A DNA stretch of 64,000 nucleotides, taken from NCBI GenBank assembly GCA_903845055.1, contig CAIMWF010000038.1, positions 1 through 64,000 on the forward strand, read 5' to 3'. The translations under genes were made by a program, and so were the position numbers. This DNA is from an uncultured Bacteroidales bacterium (GTDB lineage: Bacteria; Bacteroidota; Bacteroidia; Bacteroidales; FEN-979). The first letter of the stretch is position 1. Every line of letters begins with the position of its first letter. The notes beneath the pieces were generated by a model. The model was not told the DNA's origin. It did not search any database and saw nothing but the letters and a program-made list of their open reading frames with translations. This document shows, in pieces, positions 8,176 through 18,612 of this stretch.

Positions 8176-10683
8176 TCATAATTTAATGATCCGGCAGGTT
8201 TTTTCTGCGATGCGGACGATATAAACCCCGCTCTTCCAGCCTTCACCGGAAATCCGGGTCGTTCCCTGCTCCGTCTTTCCCCGTTGTATACATACCCCGT
8301 GAAGGTCGATCACTTCATAAGATTGGCCGGGAACACTGTAGCATATCGTGAACGAACCGGTGAAAGGGCTTGGATAAACCATCAACCCGGGATTGCCGGA
8401 TGGGGTTTCATCAATGGAAGTGGCGTTCATGGAACCCACCTTCAACCCGTTGCCAAAACTGGTGACCCACATTTCATTTGCGTTGAAGGGATTGAAAAAC
8501 ACGCGCTCCGGCTGGCGGAAGGGGTAACTTCCCACGGGGGTCCATGCGGGTGTCGGAGCATGAACATCCTGGGTGACCCAGAGGCCCTGGGTTTCGGTGG
8601 TAAGATAGGCCTGTGCGGGTTTCTGCGGGTTGAAAGTAAGTGAAGTGACCCGGTCAAACTGGGTTCCGGTAAGTTTGACCCACGATTCTCCGCGGTTGGT
8701 CGTCCGGTACAATCCGCCTTTTCCGTTCGGGGCCCCGCCCCAGCCGCTGAAAACGCCTGCATACCAGGTATTTTGCGCGGCATCCGACGGGTCAATGATG
8801 ATGTCGCGGGTCCAGTAATCCATGTTCGCGTCACTTGCATCGGCCCAGGATCCGGCAACCGGGTCGTACAGAAATACCCCTGAGCTGGCAGTGAAGGATC
8901 CCGAGGTGTTGATCCGGCCCGAGAAAGTACAGGCCAGTTTACCGTCATTGAGCACCTCCATGGTGGCGGGATGCCCTTCGGTTCGCGAGGGCGCGGGCAG
9001 GTGAATCCACGTCGAAGCAGCAAGGCTGTTGAGATTATTGGTCATCCAGATTCCACCCTGGCTCGCGGTGCCCCCGCCGCCGTAATGAACCACGCTGGCA
9101 TACATGCGGCTGGGATTGCCGGGGTCTGTTGCGACCCAGTACACGGGGTGACCGAAAGCGTGCAGGAGGGACCAGGTGGCACCCCCGTCGGATGAATAGT
9201 AAATGTTGCCGGTGGCATCGGTGACATCAAGCTGGGCGTCGCGCAGGCGCGTGCTCTCATACATGTCGTGTATGCGGGAAGTGGCTGCGTAAATGGTCCC
9301 GTTTGGGGAGCCGGCAATTCTGTAAACAGAATTGACGGAAAAACCCGAATAGTTGAATCCCCAGGTTTGCCCGCTGTCGGTGCTGCGTGTTCCGCCGTTG
9401 TCGGAAAAGGCCCCGAACATGTTCGCTGCCGAAACCCAGTATACTTGCCACGAGGTCGTGTTTTCAAGGCCGATGCTGTGATAGGGTTGTTTGGTGGGTG
9501 TTGATTGTCCGGGTAAATGATTGTCCGCAGGATCCACGTAAGCCTCATGCCATGAATTCCCCCCGTCGGTGGTCGTATGGATCAGCGCAAAATCCCCGAA
9601 CAGGGCCTTTGAGGAATTGTCGGGTGCCACGGTGATCCCGAAACAGGTTTCGGCCCAGCTCCATGCCTTGTCGCCGCCGTATCCGCACCACCCGGTGGAG
9701 ATGTTCAGGTTGCTGGTGGTTTTGAAGACCTTGTTCCAGGTGATGCCTGCATCGGTTGTTTTATAAACCAGCGGTGCCCCCAGTGTATAATCGTTCCCGG
9801 CCAGGTAAACGGTGCTGATGTCGTTTCGCGCCATGCCTGCATACATTATGAAATCCTTGCTAAAGTCAATGCCGGTCATTTTTGCGGTCCATGTGCCGGA
9901 TGCATTGTCCATGGAATAAACACCTTTGGCCAGGTTGTAATAATCCCATGGCATCACCCCGTTGTAAACGTCGCCGCTGTTACTGGTAATGCAGTAAAAT
10001 CGAAGGGTGTTGCCTGCCCTGGCTCCGGTGAAGTTCCAGATCACCTGCGCCGACGGAATTCCCGTGGAGGTTAACAGGGTGAAGGAGCTCCCGCTGTTTT
10101 GCGAAGAGTAAATGCCTTCGTTCGTACCGATGTAAATGTGCGTTCCGTCAAAAACCACCCCCCCGAAGGTGATGCCGGCACCCATGTTGGCCGCATGTTT
10201 GATCAGGGCGCAGGTGGCGCCGCCGTCGTTTGAGATCACCAGGTCGCCGTAGTATCCTATGATCAGCTGGTTCGGGTTGCTGTAGTTGGCCCTGAGCTGG
10301 TACACCTGGCCAAGGCCGGCGTTGTAGCCCGGGAGCATGGTCCACGTGTTGCCCCCGTCGATGGTTTTGACAGGGTAACCCTGGTTCCCGTCGTTATTTA
10401 CAGAATAGGCGATGGCCGGGTTCTGGGTGAATTCCCAGGTGGAGGTGCTGAACGCCTGCAGTTTTGTAAATGGAACCTCGGTGTAAGTCCGGCCGAAATC
10501 GGACGAATGAAACATTTCGCTCATGTCGCAGCTGATGTAGAATTCATCGCTGTTTGCAGGGTTGATCGTGGGAAAGTAAAGCGCCCCGCCCCCACCAAAA
10601 CCACGGGGTACAAACGATCCGGGCTGGGCAAAACAGCCACCGAACCATGCGGTAAAAATGATAAACAGGTATATTTTTTTCAT
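8176..10683 (-). CDS. BNR/sortilin-like beta-propeller (GH74-like fold) protein with T9SS C-terminal sorting domain
   Basis: Repeated S-x-D-x-G-x-x-W blocks (DGGNTWTML, DGGNSWHEA, DGGATWSLL, NRGESWVKL); C-terminal VYPSPFTGSFTICYSV...GVYIVRIAEKTCRIIKL; start set to MKKIYLF. Confidence 0.85.
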   Translation of the reverse strand: MKKIYLFIIFTAWFGGCFAQPGSFVPRGFGGGGALYFPTINPANSDEFYISCDMSEMFHSSDFGRTYTEVPFTKLQAFSTSTWEFTQNPAIAYSVNNDGNQGYPVKTIDGGNTWTMLPGYNAGLGQVYQLRANYSNPNQLIIGYYGDLVISNDGGATCALIKHAANMGAGITFGGVVFDGTHIYIGTNEGIYSSQNSGSSFTLLTSTGIPSAQVIWNFTGARAGNTLRFYCITSNSGDVYNGVMPWDYYNLAKGVYSMDNASGTWTAKMTGIDFSKDFIMYAGMARNDISTVYLAGNDYTLGAPLVYKTTDAGITWNKVFKTTSNLNISTGWCGYGGDKAWSWAETCFGITVAPDNSSKALFGDFALIHTTTDGGNSWHEAYVDPADNHLPGQSTPTKQPYHSIGLENTTSWQVYWVSAANMFGAFSDNGGTRSTDSGQTWGFNYSGFSVNSVYRIAGSPNGTIYAATSRIHDMYESTRLRDAQLDVTDATGNIYYSSDGGATWSLLHAFGHPVYWVATDPGNPSRMYASVVHYGGGGTASQGGIWMTNNLNSLAASTWIHLPAPSRTEGHPATMEVLNDGKLACTFSGRINTSGSFTASSGVFLYDPVAGSWADASDANMDYWTRDIIIDPSDAAQNTWYAGVFSGWGGAPNGKGGLYRTTNRGESWVKLTGTQFDRVTSLTFNPQKPAQAYLTTETQGLWVTQDVHAPTPAWTPVGSYPFRQPERVFFNPFNANEMWVTSFGNGLKVGSMNATSIDETPSGNPGLMVYPSPFTGSFTICYSVPGQSYEVIDLHGVCIQRGKTEQGTTRISGEGWKSGVYIVRIAEKTCRIIKL

Positions 10684-10771
10684 TTTTCGTAAATTTGAAG
10701 TGCTATAGATGAAGATTCGGAAATGCAATAAAGTTGTCCGGAATATGTAAAGTCCTTAAAATTAATATCAA

Positions 10772-11608
10772 ATGTCAAATTTAAAACGCATGAATGAGGA
10801 ATTTTATAACCATGGCATGGATAAAAGAACAGCGATTGTTACGGGGGCATATGGCGCAATCGGGTCGGCTATTGCCGCAGGTATCGCTTCGGCTGGTTAT
10901 CGTGTGATCCTGGTTGGCCGCGACCAAGTCAGACTTGAAAAATTCTGCAGGAACCTGGTTCAACAGACATCAAATCCCGACATTCACGGGGAGGTGGTTG
11001 ATCTTGGTTCGCAGGCGGAGATTCTGGCATTTAGCAGGAACTGGATAGTTCCCCTGCACCTGCTGGTCAACAATGCCGCAACGGCCCCGCGTACCCGGAC
11101 TGAAACGACACTGGGGATGGAGGTTCAGTGGGCCGTGAACGTGATGGGCTATTTCTGGATGATGCACTACTTTCATCCGTTCATGGAGGGACAACCCGGT
11201 GCCCGGATTGTCAATGTTGCCAGTTACTGGGCCGGCGGTCTCGACCTGGGGGATCCCCAGTTCGTCTCCAGGCAGTATGACAATGATGTGGCTTACCGCC
11301 AGGCCAAGCAAGCCAACCGGATGCTGAGCCATGCCTTTGCGGTGCGGTTGAAAACGGCGGGGATTACCGTAAATGCATGCCATCCGGGCGACGTAAATTC
11401 AAAACTCAGCAACGCCTTCGGATTCGGCGGTTCCGAATCACCCGGGGAGGGTGCTGCCACGCCCCTCTATCTTGCATTGTCGGCGGAGCCCGGGGAAATC
11501 ACCGGAAAATATTTTGAACACATGAAACAGGTTTCCTGCCCTTTCATCAAGGAGAGGATGGCGGTGGACACTTTGTTTGAATATTGCAGGAATCTGGGTA
11601 ACCTATAG
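10772..11608 (+). CDS. Short-chain dehydrogenase/reductase (true start may be 10817)
   Basis: TAIVTGAYGAIGSAIAAG; LLVNNAATAPR; NVASYWAGG...YRQAKQANRM. Confidence 0.88.
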   Translation: MSNLKRMNEEFYNHGMDKRTAIVTGAYGAIGSAIAAGIASAGYRVILVGRDQVRLEKFCRNLVQQTSNPDIHGEVVDLGSQAEILAFSRNWIVPLHLLVNNAATAPRTRTETTLGMEVQWAVNVMGYFWMMHYFHPFMEGQPGARIVNVASYWAGGLDLGDPQFVSRQYDNDVAYRQAKQANRMLSHAFAVRLKTAGITVNACHPGDVNSKLSNAFGFGGSESPGEGAATPLYLALSAEPGEITGKYFEHMKQVSCPFIKERMAVDTLFEYCRNLGNL

Positions 11609-12346
11609 CCGGTTCTTCACCGTCTGCCATGTTTTCGTGATCAGGAAACTCTCATCCATGTTAGCGACCATTTTTTCAAATTTCTTCATAGGGACAGAAA
11701 AAGAAAGGACATCTTTCTGAACGCAGGGTCGGGCAGAGGCATCAAACATACCAAGAACCGCTTTCGGGTTTTCCTGCTCCTGCTGGAACCAGGGATGATA
11801 AACAATCGCCGCGCATCCCGAACCAAAGGGGGAGATGACGCCGTTCCCATCCGGCTGGTCAAAGTTGGCCAGGGTAAACAATCCTGAAAGCACATCCGGC
11901 TTTGCAAAGAAAATCACGGCTGCAGGCTCGTCATCCGGGGTTAGCTGGTCGAAGCGCTTAAAAATGATATACTTCCCCTTTGCCGGGATACATCGCATAC
12001 CCGCCATCATCTCCCTGACCATGCCGGGAGTCTGGATATACCGTTCACCCTCCATTTCACCCGGGATTCCGTGTGACAGGAAATATTCAAAGTTTGGCCT
12101 CATTTTTTCAGTATAGCCCAGGTATCGCCTTGAACCACCGCAGCCGAGCGACTGAACATTCCAGGCCAGGGGGGTGCCTTTGCGCACCAGTGCGAGTTCG
12201 CATACGATGCAACTCTGACCGCCGGGGATATTCGCACGGGGGACCTCGGCCGGGTCCTCAACATAGAAAAAGGTGATAGGCAGTTCACTGTCCCCGAAAT
12301 AGGTCCCCCATTTTTCAAGGAATTTACTTTTAAATTTCTGGTTCAT
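11603..12346 (-). CDS. DUF169 family protein
   Basis: SCIVCELALVRKGTPLAWNVQSLGCGGSRRYLGY and GSGCAAIVYHPWFQQ motifs typical of DUF169. Confidence 0.8.
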   Translation of the reverse strand: MNQKFKSKFLEKWGTYFGDSELPITFFYVEDPAEVPRANIPGGQSCIVCELALVRKGTPLAWNVQSLGCGGSRRYLGYTEKMRPNFEYFLSHGIPGEMEGERYIQTPGMVREMMAGMRCIPAKGKYIIFKRFDQLTPDDEPAAVIFFAKPDVLSGLFTLANFDQPDGNGVISPFGSGCAAIVYHPWFQQEQENPKAVLGMFDASARPCVQKDVLSFSVPMKKFEKMVANMDESFLITKTWQTVKNRL

Positions 12347-12374
12347 GGTACGGAAACTTTAAATTCGGTCAATA

Positions 12375-12992
12375 TCAGTGTGCCGATATGGCGGGCATTC
12401 CATGGTCGTAACGGGGATCGGTGACAAGTTTTAACATGAAGTCTGCAACATCCGCACGCGGGATGGTCCTCGAGGTGGGAGCGCCGGTATTTATCTTGTA
12501 GGTGCCTGTCTTCGGTGAATCTGTCAGTCCTGAAGGACGAAGGATCACCCAGTCGGCATTGCTGTCCTGTATTACCCTGGCCTGTCTTTTTTTATCTTCA
12601 AAAATATGGTTCAGGAAGAGCGGCATGAAGATCTTTCCGAACCAGAACCCGGCGTCATTCCCAAGAATGCCCGCGGAAGACATGCAGATGAACCTTTTTA
12701 CACCCGAAGCCTCCATCGCGCGGAGAATGTTCCCGGTGCCATCGGAGAGAATGGTATTCGGTTTATTTTTGTCGACGCCCAGGGCGCACAGTATGGCATC
12801 CTGGCCTTCAACGGCCATCCTTACCTTACCGGGGTCGAGAACATCGCCCTCGATGGTTCGCAGGTTTTTATGCTGAATGGTGACTTTCGAAGCCGTACGG
12901 GCGAACGCCGTAACCTCGTGACCCTGGTTGAGGGCCTGGAAGATGATCAGGATCCCTGTTTTTCCGCTGGCACCAAATACTGTTATTTTCAT
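12375..12992 (-). CDS. NAD(P)H-binding (NmrA-like) protein
   Basis: MKITVFGASGKTGILIIFQALNQGHEVTAFARTASK; DWVILRPSGLTDSPKTG. Confidence 0.88.
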   Translation of the reverse strand: MKITVFGASGKTGILIIFQALNQGHEVTAFARTASKVTIQHKNLRTIEGDVLDPGKVRMAVEGQDAILCALGVDKNKPNTILSDGTGNILRAMEASGVKRFICMSSAGILGNDAGFWFGKIFMPLFLNHIFEDKKRQARVIQDSNADWVILRPSGLTDSPKTGTYKINTGAPTSRTIPRADVADFMLKLVTDPRYDHGMPAISAH

Positions 12993-13108
12993 TTCAGATT
13001 TTTTTACGAAAGTACAAAAATTTCAATTTTCCGGAGTGAACTCCTTTGCCCGGCCCAATCCCCGGTGAATCTAAATAAAAAAATTCTAACTTTATCGAAA
13101 AATTCACT

Positions 13109-14893
13109 GTGGCAAACCCCCGCCTCTTCCGCAAGAAATCCATCTCACATATTCTTCAGGATGCCGGGCTCAGGGAAGGCACTTCCACAGAACTGAAAAA
13201 AAGTCTCAACGTTTATGACCTGACCGCGCTGGGCATAGCCGCTGTGATCGGGGCCGGTATTTTCAGCACCATTGGCACCGCCGCTTCCACCGGCGGGCCG
13301 GCAGTTTCCCTGCTTTTCCTCTTCACAGCCATGGCCTGTGCATTTTCGGCACTATGTTATGCGCAGTTTGCGTCGGTGATCCCCATCAGCGGGAGTGCAT
13401 ACACCTATGCCTATGCAACATTCGGTGAACTTATCGCATGGATTATCGGCTGGGACCTGATCATGGAATATGCCATCGGCAATATAGCAGTAGCGATCTC
13501 CTGGTCCGACTACTTTACTGGTTTCCTGGGCGGGATCGGGCTCCATGTTCCCGAGTATCTCTGTGTCGATTACCTCTCGGCAGCCCGTGGTTACCAGCAT
13601 GCCCTCGTTGAACTCGGGCGCGGAATCCCGGTTTCAAAACTTCCCGACATGCTTCATGAGGCCTATGTCGCATGGCAAACGGCGCCGGTGATCGGGGGGA
13701 TTCGCTTCATTGCCGATATTCCTGCCTTTTCCATTGTGGTATTTATTTCGGTGCTGGTCTACATCGGTATTTATGAAACCAAGGTGGCCAGCAACACCAT
13801 GGTCGTCCTCAAGATCGGCATATTGTTCCTCATCATCTCGGTAGGTTCATTTTACATCGATCCGAAAAACTGGCATCCCTTTGCACCCAACGGCGTGACA
13901 GGAGTATTAAAGGGTGTTTCGGGCGTTTTTTTCGCCTATATCGGGTTCGATGCGATCTCCACGACGGCCGAAGAGTGCAGGAACCCCCGGCGCGATCTCC
14001 CCAGGGCCATCATCCTTGCCCTCATCATCACCACGGTCCTGTATATCCTCATCAGCCTCGTCCTTACCGGGATGGTGCATTATACCGACCTTGGGGTCGG
14101 GGACCCGCTGGCCTATGCATTCCAGAAGCTCCACCTGACAAAACTTTCGGGGATCATCGCCATCAGCGCGGTGATCGCCATGGCAAGCGTGCTGCTGGTT
14201 TTCCAGGTCGGGCAGCCGCGTATCTGGATGAGCATGAGCCGCGACGGATTGCTGCCCAAATCGTTCTCGAAAATTCACAAGCGTTACAAGACCCCCTGGT
14301 TTGCTACGGTCATTGCCGGGATACTGGTTGCCTTTCCCTCCCTTTTCATGAATCTTACCGAGGTAACCGATCTGACCAGCATCGGGACGCTTTTTGCCTT
14401 CATCCTGGTATCGGGCGGAGTGCTGGTACTTCAGAGCGGGTGGAAAAAGAATGATATTCCTGTCAGCGAAAAGGGTTTCCAGGTACCCTATCTCAACAGC
14501 AGGTACTTTCTTCCGGTGATCTGGTTGTTTGTCCTTGTCCTGCTCTATTACTGGAACCGGGCCGAAATTACCCTGTGGATTATCGGGAATCCCGTCTCCG
14601 GCGGGCACTTTTTTTCTAACTCAGGGATCGGGCACCTCCTGGCCGGTCAGTTCCCGGTCGTAATTTTCATACTCTCCTCCATCGTCCTTACCTGGTTTGC
14701 CGTCCGGAAACAGTTCTCCCTGGTCCCTGTACTGGGGTTGCTGACAAATTTTTACCTGATGGCGCAACTGGGTGTGACAAACTGGTTGCGCTTCCTCATC
14801 TGGCTTGCCATCGGGCTGGTGATCTATTTCAGCTTCGGACGCAGGCACAGCAAGCTTGACAGGCCCAGGGAAACCAGCAACGAAACGAATTAA
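13109..14893 (+). CDS. APC superfamily amino acid permease, GTG start
   Basis: LTALGIAAVIGAGIFSTIGTAASTGGPAVSLLFLFTAMACAFSALCYAQFASVIPISGSAYTYAYATFGE. Confidence 0.93.
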   Translation: MANPRLFRKKSISHILQDAGLREGTSTELKKSLNVYDLTALGIAAVIGAGIFSTIGTAASTGGPAVSLLFLFTAMACAFSALCYAQFASVIPISGSAYTYAYATFGELIAWIIGWDLIMEYAIGNIAVAISWSDYFTGFLGGIGLHVPEYLCVDYLSAARGYQHALVELGRGIPVSKLPDMLHEAYVAWQTAPVIGGIRFIADIPAFSIVVFISVLVYIGIYETKVASNTMVVLKIGILFLIISVGSFYIDPKNWHPFAPNGVTGVLKGVSGVFFAYIGFDAISTTAEECRNPRRDLPRAIILALIITTVLYILISLVLTGMVHYTDLGVGDPLAYAFQKLHLTKLSGIIAISAVIAMASVLLVFQVGQPRIWMSMSRDGLLPKSFSKIHKRYKTPWFATVIAGILVAFPSLFMNLTEVTDLTSIGTLFAFILVSGGVLVLQSGWKKNDIPVSEKGFQVPYLNSRYFLPVIWLFVLVLLYYWNRAEITLWIIGNPVSGGHFFSNSGIGHLLAGQFPVVIFILSSIVLTWFAVRKQFSLVPVLGLLTNFYLMAQLGVTNWLRFLIWLAIGLVIYFSFGRRHSKLDRPRETSNETN

Positions 14894-14899
14894 GGTACC

Positions 14900-15682
14900 A
14901 TGAACGCCACAGAGATCATCGTCATCGTTGTTGCAGGGATTTTCGTAGGGTTTATCAACACCCTGTCGGGCGGGGGGTCCGTGATAAGCCTTTCCCTGAT
15001 GTTGCTTCTGGGCCTGCCGGCCGGCATTGCAAACGGGACAAACCGGGTCAGTATTTTTTTTCAGACCCTCTCGTCCGTTGGAAGTTTCACCAGGCAGAAG
15101 ATGTTCAACAACATGCGCCCGGTCTGGCTCTCGATCCCGGCCACTGCCGGGGCGATTCTCGGCGCCTGGCTTGCAGTGGATGTCAGCACCCGGGTCATCG
15201 AAGTAGCCATGGCCATCGCCATGGTCTGCATGCTCTTCTTTCTTTTTTACAAGCCCTCGGAATGGCTCAGGGAAAAACCTTCAATGTTGTCGGAGCCCCT
15301 GAAATGGTGGCAGCTTGCCATTTTTTTTATCGTCGGCTTCTATGGGGGCTTCATCCAGGTCGGGGTTGGCTACTTCCTGCTGATGGCACTTGTGCTTGGC
15401 GTCGGGTACGACCTTGTCAGGGCCAATGCGGTGAAAAACCTCATCGTCTTTTTTTATGCGATCTTTGCCCTGCTTGTTTTTATCATCGATGGAAAGGTAA
15501 ATTACCTGTACGGCTTTATCCTGTCGGGGGGAAGCATGATCGGGGCCCTCATCGCATCTTACCTTGCTGTAAAAAAGGGGGCGGTATTTATCAGGGCGGT
15601 AATTTTACTTTCGGTAGTTTTGACATTGCTGCAGATAACAGGATTGATTAATTTTGCAGCCCTGCTGAAACACTTCTTATAA
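14900..15682 (+). CDS. TSUP/TauE-SafE family sulfite exporter-like permease
   Basis: GFINTLSGGGSVISLSLMLLLGLPAGIANGTNRVSIFFQ; FYGGFIQVGVGYFLLMAL. Confidence 0.9.
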   Translation: MNATEIIVIVVAGIFVGFINTLSGGGSVISLSLMLLLGLPAGIANGTNRVSIFFQTLSSVGSFTRQKMFNNMRPVWLSIPATAGAILGAWLAVDVSTRVIEVAMAIAMVCMLFFLFYKPSEWLREKPSMLSEPLKWWQLAIFFIVGFYGGFIQVGVGYFLLMALVLGVGYDLVRANAVKNLIVFFYAIFALLVFIIDGKVNYLYGFILSGGSMIGALIASYLAVKKGAVFIRAVILLSVVLTLLQITGLINFAALLKHFL

Positions 15683-15756
15683 CATTTCAGAGTGGGGGGA
15701 GCGCAAGGAATCACCGTTTTTGGGCAGGATAATTATATACATAAAATTAATGTGTT

Positions 15757-16824
15757 ATGAAAATATCAAATCGGATTATCATGAAAATATCAACGTTGCA
15801 TCTTATATTCCTGGCTGTTCTTATCTCCGTTTTAATTCTCCCGGGGGCTATTTTTGCCCAGCAGGAAACAGCAGCCTCCATCGCGGTTAACCCGGCTCAG
15901 CAGAAATGGGTCCTCGTGATCCATGGCGGTGCAGGCGGACCGGTAAAGGGCACGATGAGCGCGGCCGAAGAGAAAGCCTACCTGTCGAAGCTTGATGAAG
16001 CCTTAAAGGTTGGCGGTGCAATCCTCTCAGCGGGGGGGACAAGCATGGATGCCGTGGAATCGGCGGTGCGCTTCATGGAGGACTGCCCGTTGTTCAATGC
16101 GGGCAAGGGTGCCGTGCTGAATGAAAACGGTAAAGCCGAACTTGATGCCGCCATCATGGATGGCCGGACCGGGATGGCCGGATCGGTTGCCGGTGTTACA
16201 ACCATAAAAAATCCAGTTACGGCTGCCCGTCGCGTCATGGAAAAGACAAATCATGTCATGCTCGTTGGCGGCGGTGCCGAAAAATTTGCCAAAACGCAGG
16301 GACTTGAAATGGTCGATCCCTCTTATTTTATCACCCCGGCACGGCTCGACGCCTGGAAAAAAAGCAGGGAGGTGCAGCCCAAAACTCCTGTAAAAACCCA
16401 GCCTTCGATGGAGAAACACGGAACGGTGGGGGCTGTTGCACTCGATCAGCAGGGAAATCTTGCCGCCGCCACCTCGACAGGCGGATTGATGGGAAAAATG
16501 GCGGGCAGGGTAGGCGATTCACCGATCATCGGCTCAGGTACATACGCCAATAACAAGACCTGCGCCGTTTCAGCAACCGGGCATGGAGAATTCTTCATGC
16601 GGAATGTCGTAGCCTACGATCTTTCGGCACTGATGGAATACCGCGGAATGCCGCTGGAGGAGGCCGGGAAGATGGAAATCATGGAAAAACTTAAAAACCT
16701 GAAAGCCGACGGCGGTCTTATTGCAGTCGACAGGGAGGGCAACATAACCATGCCTTTTAATACCAATGCGATGTTCAGGGGTTTTATGAGGTCGGGAGGG
16801 GAACAGCAGACCGCGATTTACTGA
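15757..16824 (+). CDS. Isoaspartyl peptidase/L-asparaginase, Ntn-hydrolase (exported)
   Basis: WVLVIHGGAGGP; HGTVGAVALDQQGNLAAATSTGGLMGKMAGRVGDSPIIGSGTYA with nucleophile Thr; N-terminal signal peptide. Confidence 0.94.
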   Translation: MKISNRIIMKISTLHLIFLAVLISVLILPGAIFAQQETAASIAVNPAQQKWVLVIHGGAGGPVKGTMSAAEEKAYLSKLDEALKVGGAILSAGGTSMDAVESAVRFMEDCPLFNAGKGAVLNENGKAELDAAIMDGRTGMAGSVAGVTTIKNPVTAARRVMEKTNHVMLVGGGAEKFAKTQGLEMVDPSYFITPARLDAWKKSREVQPKTPVKTQPSMEKHGTVGAVALDQQGNLAAATSTGGLMGKMAGRVGDSPIIGSGTYANNKTCAVSATGHGEFFMRNVVAYDLSALMEYRGMPLEEAGKMEIMEKLKNLKADGGLIAVDREGNITMPFNTNAMFRGFMRSGGEQQTAIY

Positions 16825-16826
16825 CC

Positions 16827-17324
16827 CTATTGCTTTTCATACTGCTGGATTTCGTTGAATACGTATTCCAGCGTTACGCCGGCAATCCGGAACATCTCTT
16901 CGGATTCTCCACCATCGTGATACTTGCGTTCACACACCACCCGCTCAATACCGCAGTTGATGATCAGCATGGCACAAGTGCGGCAGGGGGTCATCCTGCA
17001 GTACAATGTAGCCTTTTCAAGCGGTATCCCCAGCCGGGCAGCCTGGCAGATGGCATTTTGTTCTGCATGAACGGTCCTCACGCAATGCTGCGTTATACGT
17101 TCATCCTCGTGCAACATCTTTTTCATCAGGTGGCCAACCTCGTCGCAATGGGGCAAACCGCGCAGCGAACCAACATACCCTGTAACCAGTATCTGCCGGT
17201 CACGTGCGATGACACAGCCACTCCTGCCACGATCGCAGGTGGCGCGCTTTGAAACGGTGTGCGCAATCTCCATAAAATACTCATCCCAGGAGGGGCGTAT
17301 ATACTCAGCTGATTCCATGTGCAT
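16827..17324 (-). CDS. Deoxycytidylate (dCMP) deaminase
   Basis: TVHAEQNAICQAARLGIPLEKATLYCRMTPCRTCAMLIINCGI zinc motif (HAE, PCxxC). Confidence 0.93.
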   Translation of the reverse strand: MHMESAEYIRPSWDEYFMEIAHTVSKRATCDRGRSGCVIARDRQILVTGYVGSLRGLPHCDEVGHLMKKMLHEDERITQHCVRTVHAEQNAICQAARLGIPLEKATLYCRMTPCRTCAMLIINCGIERVVCERKYHDGGESEEMFRIAGVTLEYVFNEIQQYEKQ

Positions 17325-17420
17325 TTCTGTTAACGATGCTGTAAAGATATGAAAAAGGGTTTGATCAATACAACCCGGTTTTGAAGCGGTTCAATGGGAT
17401 GCGGCCGCTGTCACATATAA

Positions 17421-17455
17421 AAAAAAACCGGCCCTGCAAAATATCGCAGGGCCGG
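17421..17455 (-). terminator. Intrinsic terminator downstream of FISUMP-like gene copy 1
   Basis: Minus strand CCGGCCCTGC-GATATTTT-GCAGGGCCGG: perfect 10-bp stem followed by a T run. Confidence 0.85.
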
Positions 17456-17526
17456 ATAACCAGATACTAACCAACCAATTTAATTCAGCATTATGAACAA
17501 GCATTATTATACATGAAAACTTATTT

Positions 17527-18612
17527 TTAATTCTTGATGCAGCGAACCGAGTAGCCCACAGCCCTGAAATCATCCAGGGTGAATCCTTCACTGGCTGACA
17601 TCCAGAGGACCATTGCCTTTGAAGTGTTTGCGATGGTGCTTGACCAGTAACCTCCCGATGCGCCCGGCCCGTAAATCTGCCCGTCGGGGAAGTCACGGTA
17701 TCCTGCGGTGACCCATTTGAGGGATGACCCGAAAGCTCCTGCCGTATTTTTGGTAGTCCAGGTAGCCACCTCAGCGGTGAACTCGGCATTGGTGGGGATC
17801 CGGTATCCTGCGGGACACGGGTTGTTGATGCCGGCTGCGCCCTGCCAGAGGTTGTTGTTCTGGGGCACTCTCCAGTCGCCGAGGGTCGACAGGGTTTTGA
17901 TGAAGAGGGAATGTCCTGGATTATCCTTTGAAGAGGTTGTGGAGGTGACGCCGTTTACCGGGGTTCCCAGGTATGCGCTGGCCCAGGTGATGCACTGGTG
18001 GTTGTCGGCAATGCGTCCCCACTGGTACTGCGAGCCGTATGCGAGGTAGTCGGTAGCTGCCTGTCCGACCCTGGAAGCGCCCAGGTTGCGGTCGAGCCAT
18101 ACTTTCTGTGTCTTGTGGTTTGCCACTTCATAATAGGTGTAACTGGTGTTGCACGAACTCTGCACGACCGGGGTGTTGCTGACTACGACCACGGTGAAGC
18201 TGGTGGTTGTACCGAAGGTCACGGTAAAGGTGTTGATGCCAGTGGCGACGGGAGTTCCGGCGCCGGGCAGGGTGATGGTCTGTGCCCCGGTGGCGGTGAA
18301 GGAACCGGATTTCGAGAAGTTGTACCCGTTGACCGTGCTGGTGGTGATGTTATAGGTGCCCACAGCCGTGACGGTGAGTTTAAGGGTGAGCGTATTTGCC
18401 GCGGTGAGGGCCACGCCGACTGGGTAATTGCCGTTGACCACGGTGCCGGTTGTGACGATCGAGCCGGTAGCTGCAGCCTTTAATCCGGAGATCACCTGTC
18501 CCTGGCCGGGACCCGTTTGTGTTTTGTCGGAGACTTTTTCACATCCCATAAAACTCATACTGAAAATAACGGCCAGCATCATGCACAGTGAAAGTAAATT
18601 TTTTGTTTTCAT
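17527..18612 (-). CDS. FISUMP-like (Fibrobacter succinogenes major paralogous domain) lipoprotein, copy 1
   Basis: Lipobox SMSFMGCEK; VWLDRNLGASRV...YGSQYQWGR...CPAGYRIPTNAEF...GYWSST...GYSVRCIKN. Confidence 0.82.
   Translation of the reverse strand: MKTKNLLSLCMMLAVIFSMSFMGCEKVSDKTQTGPGQGQVISGLKAAATGSIVTTGTVVNGNYPVGVALTAANTLTLKLTVTAVGTYNITTSTVNGYNFSKSGSFTATGAQTITLPGAGTPVATGINTFTVTFGTTTSFTVVVVSNTPVVQSSCNTSYTYYEVANHKTQKVWLDRNLGASRVGQAATDYLAYGSQYQWGRIADNHQCITWASAYLGTPVNGVTSTTSSKDNPGHSLFIKTLSTLGDWRVPQNNNLWQGAAGINNPCPAGYRIPTNAEFTAEVATWTTKNTAGAFGSSLKWVTAGYRDFPDGQIYGPGASGGYWSSTIANTSKAMVLWMSASEGFTLDDFRAVGYSVRCIKN

Noticed and set aside
13907-14608. 233-aa minus-strand ORF
   Set aside because: Antisense to the APC permease; translation rich in charged residues and Pro/Gly without domain support
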